DNA from: Streptomyces sp. NRRL F-5630
GTDB lineage: Bacteria; Actinomycetota; Actinomycetes; Streptomycetales; Streptomycetaceae
Assembly (NCBI RefSeq): GCF_000719475.1
Contig: NZ_JOGO01000015.1
Coordinates: forward strand, 1 to 64,000
Direction: 5' to 3'
DNA: 64,000 nucleotides
Shown here one piece after another: positions 34,293 through 42,917 of the stretch. The position numbers were made by a program, and so were the translations under genes. Every line of letters starts with the position of its first letter. The first letter of the stretch is position 1. Below the pieces are notes generated by a model. That model ran no database searches, had not been told where the DNA came from, and was given only the letters and a program-made list of their open reading frames with translations.

Positions 34293-34329
34293 GGGCCGAC
34301 CGGCCCCGAGGAGAGGGGCCGGTCGGCCC
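34293..34329 (+). terminator. Perfect 15-bp terminator hairpin
   Basis: GGGCCGACCGGCCCC (34293-34307) pairs with 34315-34329 around a seven-base loop, immediately after the 92-codon frame and before the phosphoketolase promoter. Confidence 0.7.
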
Positions 34330-34460
34330 GCGTGCCGGGGCGGGTGGGGGGGAACGGGGAGGGAGCGGGTGCGGTGCCGTCGGCCGCCCCGGCGACCAGC
34401 GGCCACGCGCCGAGGCCGTGACCGACAGGTGTCACCAACCGCCGTGCTGAGAGGCTTGCG

Positions 34461-36854
34461 ATGCAGGAATTCACGTACGAGACACCGGCCCCCGTGGCAC
34501 CCGAGCTTTCGGACACGGAGCTGGAGGCGCTGCTGGCGCACTGGCGGGCCGCCAACTACCTGGCCGTCGGGCAGGTCTACCTCATGGACAACCCGCTGCT
34601 GCGGGAGCCGCTGCGCCCGGAGCAGATCAAGCCCCGCCTCCTCGGCCACTGGGGCACGGTCCCCGGGCTCAACCTCGTGTACACGCACCTCAACCGGCTG
34701 ATCCGGCTGCGCCGGCAGCAGGCGGTGTGCATCTGGGGGCCGGGGCACGGTGGTCCCGGCGTCCTCGCGAACAGCTGGCTGGAGGGCTCGTACTCGGACA
34801 TCTATCCGGACGTCAGCCGCGACGAGCCGGGCATGAAGCGCCTGTTCAAGCAGTTCTCGTTCCCCGGCGGGGTGCCGAGCCACGTCTCCCCGGAGCTGCC
34901 GGGCTCGATCCACGAGGGCGGGGAGCTGGGGTACTCGCTGCTGCACGCGTACGGCGCCGCCTTCGACAACCCGGACCTGCTCGTCGCCTGCGTCATCGGT
35001 GACGGCGAGTCGGAGACCGGCCCGCTCGCGGGCTCCTGGCACTCCAACAAGTTCCTCGACCCGGTGCACGACGGCGCGGTCCTGCCGATCCTGCACCTCA
35101 ACGGCTACAAGATCGCCAACCCGACCATCCTCGCGCGCCTGCCCGAGACGGAACTGCACGACCTCCTGCGCGGGTACGGGTACCGGCCGATCGAGGTCGT
35201 GGGCGACGACCCGGCGCACGTGCACCGGCAGATGGCCGGGGCGCTCGCGCAGGCGGTCGGCAGGATCGACGAGATCCAGGCCGAGGCGCGCAGGGGCCGT
35301 TCCACGGACCGGGCGCACTGGCCGATGATCGTCCTGCGCACGCCGAAGGGCTGGACGGGCCCGGAGATGGTCGGCGGGCTGCCGGTCGAGGGCACGTGGC
35401 GCGCGCACCAGGTGCCGCTCGCCGAGGTGCGCACGGACCCGGAGCACCTGCGCCAGCTGGAGGAGTGGATGCGCTCCTACCGGCCCGAGGAGCTGTTCGA
35501 CGAGCGGGGCCGGCCGCGCGCGCGGGTCCTGGAGTGCGTGCCGGACGGCGATCTGCGGCTCGGCTCCAGTCCGCACGCGAACGGCGGACGGCTCACGCGT
35601 TCCCTGCCCGCTCCCCCGCTGGAGGACTTCGCCGTCACGGTCGAACGGCCGGGTGCGAGCACGCACGAGCCGACCCGGGTGCTCGGCCAGTACCTCGCGC
35701 GGATCATGGACCTCACGGCGGACCGGCGGGACTTCCGCCTCATGGGGCCGGACGAGACGGCGTCGAACCGGCTGGGCGCCGTGTACGACGTGACGGCGAA
35801 GACGTGGCAGGAGGAGATCCTGCCGGTCGACGAGCACCTGACGCGCGACGGGCGGGTCATGGAGGTGCTCTCGGAGCACATGTGCCAGGGCTGGCTGGAG
35901 GGGTACACCCTGACCGGCAGGCACGGCATGTTCTCCACGTACGAGGCGTTCGCGCACATCATCGACTCGATGGCCAATCAGCACATCAAGTGGCTGGGCA
36001 CCGCGCGGAAGCTGCCCTGGCGGGCGCCGGTGCCGTCCCTCAACTACCTGCTCTCCTCCCACGTGTGGCGGCAGGACCACAACGGCTTCTCGCACCAGGA
36101 CCCGGGCTTCATCGACCACGTGCTCAACAAGAGCCCCGAGGTCGTACGGGTCTATCTGCCGCCGGACGCCAACACCGCCCTGTCCACGGCCGAGCACGTG
36201 CTCCAGAGCCGCGAGTACGTCAACGTCGTGATGGCAGGGAAGCAGCCCTCCTTCGACTGGCTGACGCTCGACGAGGCGCGGGGGCACTGCGCGCGCGGCG
36301 CCGGGATCTGGGAGTGGGCGGGCACCGAGGAGGGGCGCCTGCCCGATGTCGTGCTCGCCTGCGCCGGGGACACCCCGACGCTGGAGATCCTGGCCGCCGC
36401 GCAGATCCTGCGGCAGCGGCTCCCGGAGCTGGCGGTCAGGGTCGTGAACGTCGTGGACCTCGCCCGGCTCCTCCCGGCGAGCGAGCACCCGCACGGTATG
36501 CCCGACGCCGACTTCGACGGCCTCTTCACGAAGGACAAGCCGGTCATCTTCGCGTACCACGGCTACCCGTGGCTGATCCACCGGCTCGCCTACCGCCGTG
36601 CCGTCCACCCTCACCTGCACGTGCGCGGATACAAGGAGCGCGGGACCACGACGACGCCGTTCGACATGGTCGTCCTCAACGACCTCGACCGCTACCGGCT
36701 CGTGATGGACGTCATCGACCGCGTGCCGGGGCTGGCGCAGCGGCAGGCGGCGCTGCGCCAGGAGGTGGCGGACACGCGCACGCGGCACCGCGCGTGGGTC
36801 CGGGAGTACGGTGAGGACCTGCCCGAAGTGGCGCAGTGGCACTGGGAAGGGTGA
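34461..36854 (+). CDS. xfp: Phosphoketolase
   Basis: This 797-residue protein is a full-length thiamine-diphosphate phosphoketolase, splitting xylulose-5-phosphate (and possibly fructose-6-phosphate) into acetyl phosphate and a triose or tetrose phosphate. Family signatures are intact: [22 protein letters not shown], and GDGESETGP (G180-E183 region) for thiamine binding. The C-terminal domain ([11 protein letters not shown]...[15 protein letters not shown]) is complete. No acetate kinase or phosphotransacetylase is adjacent. The transporter gene follows 88 bp downstream. Confidence 0.95.
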   Translation: MQEFTYETPAPVAPELSDTELEALLAHWRAANYLAVGQVYLMDNPLLREPLRPEQIKPRLLGHWGTVPGLNLVYTHLNRLIRLRRQQAVCIWGPGHGGPGVLANSWLEGSYSDIYPDVSRDEPGMKRLFKQFSFPGGVPSHVSPELPGSIHEGGELGYSLLHAYGAAFDNPDLLVACVIGDGESETGPLAGSWHSNKFLDPVHDGAVLPILHLNGYKIANPTILARLPETELHDLLRGYGYRPIEVVGDDPAHVHRQMAGALAQAVGRIDEIQAEARRGRSTDRAHWPMIVLRTPKGWTGPEMVGGLPVEGTWRAHQVPLAEVRTDPEHLRQLEEWMRSYRPEELFDERGRPRARVLECVPDGDLRLGSSPHANGGRLTRSLPAPPLEDFAVTVERPGASTHEPTRVLGQYLARIMDLTADRRDFRLMGPDETASNRLGAVYDVTAKTWQEEILPVDEHLTRDGRVMEVLSEHMCQGWLEGYTLTGRHGMFSTYEAFAHIIDSMANQHIKWLGTARKLPWRAPVPSLNYLLSSHVWRQDHNGFSHQDPGFIDHVLNKSPEVVRVYLPPDANTALSTAEHVLQSREYVNVVMAGKQPSFDWLTLDEARGHCARGAGIWEWAGTEEGRLPDVVLACAGDTPTLEILAAAQILRQRLPELAVRVVNVVDLARLLPASEHPHGMPDADFDGLFTKDKPVIFAYHGYPWLIHRLAYRRAVHPHLHVRGYKERGTTTTPFDMVVLNDLDRYRLVMDVIDRVPGLAQRQAALRQEVADTRTRHRAWVREYGEDLPEVAQWHWEG

Positions 36855-36911
36855 GTCCGGCGATGGCCGACGGCGCGGACGCGGTGAACGGCCGGGCGAC
36901 GGCTCCGGCCG

Positions 36912-36939
36912 GTGCTCCGGCGGCCGGCCGCCGGAGCAC
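36912..36939. promoter_or_regulatory. 28-bp perfect palindrome over the transporter ribosome site
   Basis: GTGCTCCGGCGGCC is followed at once by its exact complement. The right arm contains the GGAG ribosome site of the MFS gene, whose ATG is three bases later. It may end the phosphoketolase message, mask the ribosome site, or bind a regulator. Confidence 0.55.
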
Positions 36940-36942
36940 GCG

Positions 36943-38445
36943 ATGAGCGCCCCCGCCGCCGTGCCGAGGGCCGGTATCGCGCTGGCCTCGGGGCGCGGGC
37001 GCTGGGTGCTCGTGTGCGCGGTGCTCGCCTCGGGGATGTCGATGCTCGACGGGACGGTCGTCAACGTCGCGCTGCCGCGCATCGGGAGCGACCTCGACGT
37101 GTCGCTCGCGACGCTCCAGTGGATCGTCAACGCGTACATGCTCACGCTCTCGGCGCTCCTGCTCCTCGGCGGGGCGCTCGGCGACCGGCTCGGCAGGCGG
37201 CGCACGCTGGTCGCGGGCGTCGTGTGGTTCGCGCTCGCCTCGGCGCTGTGCGGCTTCGCGTGGGACGGCGGCCTGCTCATCGCGGCGCGGGCCCTCCAAG
37301 GGGTGGGCGGGGCCCTTCTGACGCCGGGTTCGCTCGCGCTCGTGCGGGCCTCGTTCCGTGAGGAGGACCAGGCGAAGGCGGTGGGCGCGTGGTCGGGGCT
37401 CACCGGGGTCGCGGGCGCGGTGGGGCCCTTCCTCGGCGGGTGGCTCATCGACGGACCGGGCTGGCGGTGGATCTTCTTCCTCAACCTGCCCCTCGGCGCG
37501 GTCGTCCTCGCGCTCGCGCTGCGGCACGTGCCTGAGAGCCGCGACCCGGCGGCGACGGGGCGCTTCGACTGGACGGGCGCGGCGCTCGGCGCGCTCTTCC
37601 TCGCGGGGATCAGCTACGCGCTCATCACGGCGAAGGGCGCGAGCCCCGGGCGGCTGCTCGTTCCGCTCGGGGTGGGGCTCGCGGCCGGCGTGGCGTTCCT
37701 CGCGGTGGAGCGGCGGGCACGGGAGCCGATGCTGCCGCTCGGTCTCTTCTCCTCGCGCCTGTTCAGTGTCACGAACCTCATGACGCTGTGCCTGTACGCG
37801 GCGATCGGCGGCGTGCTGTTCCTGCTGCCCGTGCAGTTGCAGAACGGTCTCGGGTACGACGCGTTCGAAGCGGGCGTCGCGAGCCTGCCGATCACGCTGC
37901 TCATGCTCGTCCTGTCGGCTCCCTCGGGCGATCTGGCGCGGCGGATCGGGCCTCGGGTGCCCCTGACCGTGGGACCGCTGGTGGCCGCGGGCGGGGCGCT
38001 GCTGATGCTGCGGATCGCGCCGGGGGCCTCGTACTTCCCCGACATTCTCCCGGCGGTCGCGGTGATGGGGTTCGGGATGAGCGTCTTCGTGGCGCCGCTC
38101 ACGGCGACGGTGCTCGCCTCGGTGGAGGCGGAGCGCGCGGGGCTCGCGAGCGGTGTGAACAACACGGCGGCGCGCATCGCTCAGCTCCTCGTGGTCGCCG
38201 CGCTCCCGCTCGCCGTCGGCCTCTCGGACGACGCCTACCGCCACGCCCCGCAGGTCGACGCGGCGTTCCACCGCGCGGCCTGGGGCATGGCCGGCCTGCT
38301 CGTCCTCGCGGCGGCCCTCGCCCTCTGCTTCGTACGGCGCCCCGGCGCACCGGCCCGCGGCCGGGAGACCGCCGAGCCGCGCTGCCGCACCCACGCGGGC
38401 CTCGCCGCTCCCCCGCTGGAGCCAGGCGACGGGGACCGGTGCTGA
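36943..38445 (+). CDS. DHA2 family MFS drug transporter
   Basis: This 500-residue protein has about fourteen helices, with ASGMSMLDGTVVNVALPRIG in helix 1, GALGDRLGRRRTL as motif A and ARALQGVGGALLTPGS following, typical of DHA2 exporters. It would extrude drugs or metabolites with protons. The ATG at 36943 follows GGAG inside a perfect palindrome. It shares direction with the phosphoketolase gene but need not be functionally linked. Confidence 0.87.
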   Translation: MSAPAAVPRAGIALASGRGRWVLVCAVLASGMSMLDGTVVNVALPRIGSDLDVSLATLQWIVNAYMLTLSALLLLGGALGDRLGRRRTLVAGVVWFALASALCGFAWDGGLLIAARALQGVGGALLTPGSLALVRASFREEDQAKAVGAWSGLTGVAGAVGPFLGGWLIDGPGWRWIFFLNLPLGAVVLALALRHVPESRDPAATGRFDWTGAALGALFLAGISYALITAKGASPGRLLVPLGVGLAAGVAFLAVERRAREPMLPLGLFSSRLFSVTNLMTLCLYAAIGGVLFLLPVQLQNGLGYDAFEAGVASLPITLLMLVLSAPSGDLARRIGPRVPLTVGPLVAAGGALLMLRIAPGASYFPDILPAVAVMGFGMSVFVAPLTATVLASVEAERAGLASGVNNTAARIAQLLVVAALPLAVGLSDDAYRHAPQVDAAFHRAAWGMAGLLVLAAALALCFVRRPGAPARGRETAEPRCRTHAGLAAPPLEPGDGDRC

Positions 38446-38569
38446 GGCAGGGCGGCTGACCCGCGCGGGCCGCCCCCACGTCCCTCCGGGCGAGCCGGTG
38501 GCGGGCGCGGCGCGCGACCTCGCGGCGGCACGACGAGCGCGGACCGGGGCGCGCGGCCGGGGTACGCCC

Positions 38570-38968
38570 CTACGGTCTCGGCGCGTCCCCCTCCGCCGCC
38601 GGACCCCCGTCGTCGTCCTCCTCCGGGCTCAGCTGCGGATCGAGGTCGTCGCGGACGAGGTCGTGGGCGACGAGCTGGCGGGTGCGGTAGGCGGAGCGGG
38701 CGACGAGGTGGGACGCGACGGGAGCGGTGAGGAACTGGAAGAAGACGACGAGGGCGAGGGCGCCGTTGTCGATGCCGTTGCGCAGCCTCAGCGCGACGCC
38801 CGCGACGATCAGGAGCAGGCCGAGGGTCTGCGGCTTGGTCGCGGAGTGGCTGCGCGCGAGGACATCAGGCAGCAGGAGCATCCCGAAGACGCCCAGGAGG
38901 CACTGGAGGCAGCCGAGGAGGAGGAGCACGGCCCCGGCGAGGTCGGCGGCGCGGGCCCAGGCGCTCAT
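38570..38968 (-). CDS. mrpG: Mrp-type Na+/H+ antiporter subunit G
   Basis: This 132-residue protein has three helices and the MnhG/MrpG core (LGVFGMLLLPDVLARSHSATKPQTLGLLLIVAG). The acidic tail after residue 105 is cytosolic. It is a small subunit of the Mrp cation/proton antiporter complex. Its ATG overlaps the mrpF stop by four bases. It lies after the IS110 insertion, so its expression may depend on read-through or a new promoter. Confidence 0.87.
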   Translation of the reverse strand: MSAWARAADLAGAVLLLLGCLQCLLGVFGMLLLPDVLARSHSATKPQTLGLLLIVAGVALRLRNGIDNGALALVVFFQFLTAPVASHLVARSAYRTRQLVAHDLVRDDLDPQLSPEEDDDGGPAAEGDAPRP

Positions 38969-39279
38969 CGGTGGTCTCCCTTGGGGGGTGCGGGCCTCGG
39001 GCGGTCGCGGACGGCGATGAAGCGGGCGATGCCGACGGAGCCCGTGAAGCCGAGGAAGGCGAGGACGAGCATCACCGGGATGTAGAAGGGGTCGCGGTCC
39101 CAGGCGGCCTTGACGCCGATGCCCGCGGTGATGAGCGCCGCGACGACGTCGAGCGCGACGGCCCGGTCCAGCATCGAGGGGCCGCGCCAGATCCGTACGA
39201 GCAGCAGCGCGCCCGCGAGCACGACCATCGCCCCCGCCGCGAGGATCAGGTCCTTCTCCACGGTGTCGAGCACACTCAT
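38965..39279 (-). CDS. mrpF: Mrp-type Na+/H+ antiporter subunit F
   Basis: This 104-residue protein has three helices with the MrpF signature VRIWRGPSMLDRAVALDVV. It is a structural subunit of the Mrp complex in the membrane. It starts with ATG at 39279 after GGAGGAG, whose GAGGAG is the repeat flanking the IS110 element. Excising the element would make this ATG overlap the mrpE stop by four bases, like the other junctions. Confidence 0.88.
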   Translation of the reverse strand: MSVLDTVEKDLILAAGAMVVLAGALLLVRIWRGPSMLDRAVALDVVAALITAGIGVKAAWDRDPFYIPVMLVLAFLGFTGSVGIARFIAVRDRPRPAPPKGDHR

Positions 39280-39287
39280 GTCTCCTC

Positions 39288-39446
39288 CGTAAGTTGTTGG
39301 GTGGCCCGGGAGGGCCGGGTGTGGCTTATGGTTTCTTGCCTTCAGTGGCTTCCGAGGAGTGGCCGCCCGGCTCTCCGGGGCGCCCTGGCTGCTGATTGAG
39401 ATGTGCGCGCTTCGTGCGGTCGCTGATTACGGAGATGACAGCGGGG
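39288..39446 (+). ncRNA. Candidate IS110 bridge RNA
   Basis: The non-coding left end folds into two loops by inspection. Loop 1: arms 39306-39319 and 39366-39378 pair over 13 bp (one bulge, one G-U) and enclose CTTATGGTTTCT (39325-39336) and CCGAGGAG (39352-39359). These resemble the left side of the target (CTCATGTCTCCT, with U-G wobbles and one mismatch) and pair perfectly with its right side (CTCCTCGG). Loop 2: GCTG/CAGC (39391/39439) encloses ATTGAGA, identical to the element's right terminus, and TTACGGAG, which pairs with its left terminus CTCCGTAA. This is the target-loop/donor-loop plan of bridge RNAs. Confidence 0.7.
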
Positions 39447-39491
39447 TGTTCCTCGGGCCGACGGCAAGCCGGGCGGAACGAGGAGGGGCGA

Positions 39492-40699
39492 GTGAGCGAG
39501 CGACAGGCCCGGGTATGGGCCGGTGTCGATGCCGGTAAGGGCCACCACTCCACTGGACTGCGGTGGTCGATGAATCCGGCGCGACCTTGTGGTCGAAGAA
39601 GGTCGACAACGACGAGTCGGCGATCCTGACCGCGCTCGGCGAGATCCTCGACCTGGCGGACCAGGTCCACTGGGCGGTGGACATCTCCGGGACGTCCTCC
39701 GCACTGCTGCTGGCCCTGCTCGCGGCGCACGGCCAGCAGGCCGTCTACGTGCCCGGACGCACCGTCAACCGCATGTCGGGCGCCTACCGGGGTGAGGCGA
39801 AGACCGATGCCCGTGACGCCTACGTCATCGCCGAGACCGCCCGCCACCGCAACGACTTCGCCACGATCGACGTGCCCGCGCAGCTGGCCGCCGACCTCGC
39901 GCTGCTGACCGCTCACCGCGCCGACCTCGTGGCCGACCGGGTGCGGATGATCAACCGTCTGCGCGACGTGCTGACCGGCGTCTTCCCCGCGCTGGAGCGG
40001 GCCTTCGACTACAGCAGCCACAAGGGCGCTCTCGTTCTGCTGACGGGCTACCAGACCCCGGCCGCCATCCGCCGCCGCGGCCGGGCAAGGCTGACGGCCT
40101 GGCTGGCCAACCGCGGCGTGCGCGGCGCCGACATGGTCGCCACGAGCGCGCTGGAAGCCGCCCAGGCCCAGCAGACCGCGCTGCCCGGCGAGGACGTCGC
40201 GGCCCAGATCGTCGCCGACCTGGCCGCCCAGATCCTGGCCCTGGACGACCGGCTGAAGCGGATCGACAAGCAGATCCGCGAGACGTTCCGCAGTCATCCC
40301 CAGGCCGAGATCATCGAGTCCCTGCCCGGCATGGGACCGATCCTCGGTGCCGAGTTCGTCGTCGCGGCCGGCGACCTGTCGGCCTATGCCGACTCCGGCC
40401 ACCTGGCGTCGGCGGCCGGGCTGGTGCCCGTCCCGCGTGACTCCGGCCGCCGCACCGGCAATCTGCACCGGCCCAAGCGCTACAGCCGCCGCCTGCGCAG
40501 GGTCTTCTACATGTCCGCGCAGACCAGCATCATCCGCGAGGGACCGAACCGGGACTTCTACCTCAAGAAGCGCGGTGAGGGCTGCAAGCACGTCCAGGCT
40601 GTCATCGCCCTGGCCCGCCGACGGGCGAGCGTGTTGTGGGCCCTGCTGCGTGACGGACGGATATTCACCTCCGCCCCGCCGGTCACGCACGCGGCTTGA
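39492..40699 (+). pseudogene. IS110-family transposase, frameshifted by a 5-bp duplication
   Basis: GTG at 39492 after AGGAGGGG starts MSERQARVWAGVDAGKGHH. CCACT is then repeated (39545-39554), shifting the frame, which stops at 39629. Deleting one copy joins it to the second frame (VVDESGATLWSKK... to THAA), giving a roughly 400-residue transposase. The RuvC-like part has the first D in GVDAGKG and D...D in EAKTDARDAYVIAE; the Tnp_20 part has SAYADSGHLASAAGLVP with the candidate serine. The first D is now cut off from the rest, so the enzyme should be inactive unless ribosomes shift frame. Confidence 0.88.
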
Positions 40700-40704
40700 C
40701 TTCG

Positions 40705-41304
40705 TCATTGAGACTCCTCGGGGGGCGGTGCCGCGGCGCGGCGGACGTCCTCGGCCGTGCCGAAGGCCCGTGCGGTGAGCCGTTCGGTGTGCCACACGGA
40801 GCGGCGGGCGCGGTCGATCTGCTGGGGGTCGTCGGCGTCGAGCACGTGGACGAAGAGCGTCGCCGTCGCCTGCCGGACCTCGATGACGGAGCCGCCGGGG
40901 ACGGCCGAGACGGCGAGGGCCGTCGCGGTGAGCATGAGATCGCTGCGGCAGCGCAGCGGCACGGCGACGACGGCGGCGGGGTACGGCCCCGGGGTGAAGG
41001 TCATGCGCGTGACCCGGACGCTGGAGACGGCCATGTCCCACAGCAGGTAGAGCACGAGGTGGGCGATGCCGAGCGGGCGCAGTCGCAGCCCGAGGTCGAC
41101 GGCGGGCAGCGGGAAGAGGAGGCACACGGCGACGCCGACGACGATCCCGTTGAGGAGGTTCGCCCAGGAGAGGGTGCCCCACAGCAGGACCCAGATGACG
41201 GTGAGCCAGGCGATGAGCGGCAGGTCGATGACACGCCTGCTGGTGCCCCCGCCGAGGGTCCAGCTGTACGGGGAGCGTCGGTTGCCCCGGAAGAGGATGC
41301 TCAA
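40705..41304 (-). CDS. mrpE: Mrp-type Na+/H+ antiporter subunit E
   Basis: This 199-residue protein has the MrpE plan: two to three N-terminal helices (LIAWLTVIWVLLWGTLSWANLLNGIVVGV) and a cytosolic domain with YPAAVVAVPLRCRSDLMLTATALAVSAVPGGSVIEV. The last codons (TCT CAA TGA) come from the IS110 right end; without the insertion the protein would end EET rather than EESQ. The change is probably harmless to E itself. Its start overlaps the mrpD stop by four bases. Confidence 0.9.
   Translation of the reverse strand: MSILFRGNRRSPYSWTLGGGTSRRVIDLPLIAWLTVIWVLLWGTLSWANLLNGIVVGVAVCLLFPLPAVDLGLRLRPLGIAHLVLYLLWDMAVSSVRVTRMTFTPGPYPAAVVAVPLRCRSDLMLTATALAVSAVPGGSVIEVRQATATLFVHVLDADDPQQIDRARRSVWHTERLTARAFGTAEDVRRAAAPPPEESQ
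40714..40719. repeat. CTCCTC direct repeat bounding the IS110 element
   Basis: This is the right copy; the left copy is at 39282-39287. It corresponds to the recombination core and adjacent shared bases, and on the mrp strand it reads GAGGAG, the mrpF ribosome site. Confidence 0.75.
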
Positions 41305-42917
41305 CGGTGCAGCACCGCCTCGATGTAGGGGGTACGGGCGAGGAGTTCACCGGCCGAGCGGTCGGTGAAGGAGGTGAGCGGGCCGCCGAGGACGGTGTAG
41401 GAGAGGCCGAGCGCGACGGCGGCGGCCGTGGCGAGGGTCATCGTGGGCGGCAGCCTGCTCGTGGTCTTGGTGACGGCGCGCCCCGAGAGGGTCGCGGGCG
41501 CCGCCCGCCCCGCGGGCTCGGGGCGGGTCGTCTCGTCGTCGCCCTCGTCGTCGTTCTCGCTCTCCTCCAGGACCGCGCCCTCGGCGAGCTGTCCGGGCGG
41601 TGCGGCACGCCAGAACGCGAGGTTCCACACCTTCGCCATGACGTAGAGGGTGAGCAGGCTCGTGGCGACCGAGCCGGCGACCAGCGTCCACGCCCACCCG
41701 CCACCGGACTGCGCGCCCGCGCGCAGGAGTTCGAGCTTGCCGATGAACCCGGAGAGCGGTGGGATGCCCGCCAGGTTCATCGCCGGGACGAAGAAGAGCA
41801 GGGCCAGCAGCGGGGCGCCGCGGGCGAGGCCGCCGAGCCGGGTCAGCTCGGTCGTGCCGCCGCGCCGCTCGATGAGTCCCGCGACGAGGAAGAGGGTGGT
41901 CTGCACGGTGATGTGGTGCGCGACGTAGACGATCGCGCCGCCGAGACCCGCGCGGGTCGCGAGGCCGATTCCGAAGACCATGTAGCCGATGTGGCTGATG
42001 AGCGTGAAGGACAGCACGCGCTTCAGGTCGGTCTGCGCGACGGCGCCGAGGATGCCGACGACCATCGAGGCGAGCGCGGCGAGCAGCAGGAGGTCACCGA
42101 GGCGGTGCCCGGGGAAGAGCAGCGTCTGGGTGCGCAGCATCGCGTACACACCGACCTTGGTGAGCAGCCCGGCGAAGACGGCGGTGACGGGCGCGGGCGT
42201 CGTCGGGTACGAGTCGGGCAGCCACGCGGCGAGCGGGAAGACGGCGGCCTTGATCGAGAAGACCGTCAGGAGCATCGCCTCGATGAGCGTGCGCGCGCCG
42301 AGCGGGATGTCCTGGAGGCGGACGGCGAGCTGGCCGAAGTTGACGGTGCCGCAGGCCGCGTACGTCATGGCGATCGCGACGAGGAAGAGCATCGAGGAGA
42401 AGAGCGAGATGATCACGTAGGTGGCGCCCGCGCGCACGCGGGGCTCGGTGCCGCCGATCGTGAGCAGGACGTAGCTCGCGACGAGCATGATCTCGAAGCC
42501 GACGTAGAGGTTGACGAGGTCCCCGGCGAGGAAGGTGCAGGAGACCCCGGCGACGAGGACGAGGTAGGCGGGGTGGAAGACGCCGAGCGGGCTCTCGTCG
42601 TCGCGGTCGGCCATGCCCTGCCCGAGCGAGTAGAGCAGGACGAGGAGGGTCACCGCCGAGGAGACGGTCAGCATGAGCCCGGCGAGCCGGTCCGCGACCA
42701 GGGTGACGCCGAGCGGCGGGGCGAAGTCGCCGAGGTGCACGACGAGCGGCCCGGTGCGGTCTGCCTCGACCATGAGGAGGACCGAGAGCACGAGCACGGC
42801 GGTGAGCACGGCGACGCTGATGAGCCGCTGGAAGCGGTGCAGGCGGGCCCCGATGGCGAGCTTGAGCCCGGTGACGAGGAGCGGGAGGACGACGGGGAGC
42901 GGGACGAGGGAGTTCAC
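41301..42917 (-). CDS. mrpD: Mrp-type Na+/H+ antiporter subunit D
   Basis: This 538-residue protein is a NuoL/M/N-like antiporter subunit with about fourteen helices. Family motifs include FEIMLVASYVLLTIGG (glutamate in helix 5), PLAAWLPDSYPTTPAPVTAVFAGLLTKVGVYAMLRT, and IPPLSGFIGKLELLRAG. A charged insert (LEESENDDEGDDETTRPE) near residue 455 is unusual. It is a proton-channel subunit of the Mrp complex and overlaps both neighbours by four bases. Confidence 0.93.
   Translation of the reverse strand: MNSLVPLPVVLPLLVTGLKLAIGARLHRFQRLISVAVLTAVLVLSVLLMVEADRTGPLVVHLGDFAPPLGVTLVADRLAGLMLTVSSAVTLLVLLYSLGQGMADRDDESPLGVFHPAYLVLVAGVSCTFLAGDLVNLYVGFEIMLVASYVLLTIGGTEPRVRAGATYVIISLFSSMLFLVAIAMTYAACGTVNFGQLAVRLQDIPLGARTLIEAMLLTVFSIKAAVFPLAAWLPDSYPTTPAPVTAVFAGLLTKVGVYAMLRTQTLLFPGHRLGDLLLLAALASMVVGILGAVAQTDLKRVLSFTLISHIGYMVFGIGLATRAGLGGAIVYVAHHITVQTTLFLVAGLIERRGGTTELTRLGGLARGAPLLALLFFVPAMNLAGIPPLSGFIGKLELLRAGAQSGGGWAWTLVAGSVATSLLTLYVMAKVWNLAFWRAAPPGQLAEGAVLEESENDDEGDDETTRPEPAGRAAPATLSGRAVTKTTSRLPPTMTLATAAAVALGLSYTVLGGPLTSFTDRSAGELLARTPYIEAVLHR

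Larger units (their letters stand above)
39282..40713 (+). mobile_element. IS110-family insertion sequence inside the mrp operon
   Basis: The element is 1,432 bp counting one copy of CTCCTC. CTCCTC stands at 39282-39287 and again at 40714-40719, where the target resumes. Inside are a 204-bp non-coding left end with a bridge-RNA-like structure, a DEDD/serine transposase gene (frameshifted) and a very short right end ending ATTGAGA. There are no terminal inverted repeats, as expected for this family. Removing it restores a seamless mrpE/mrpF junction, which fixes the boundaries to within the repeat. Confidence 0.88.
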
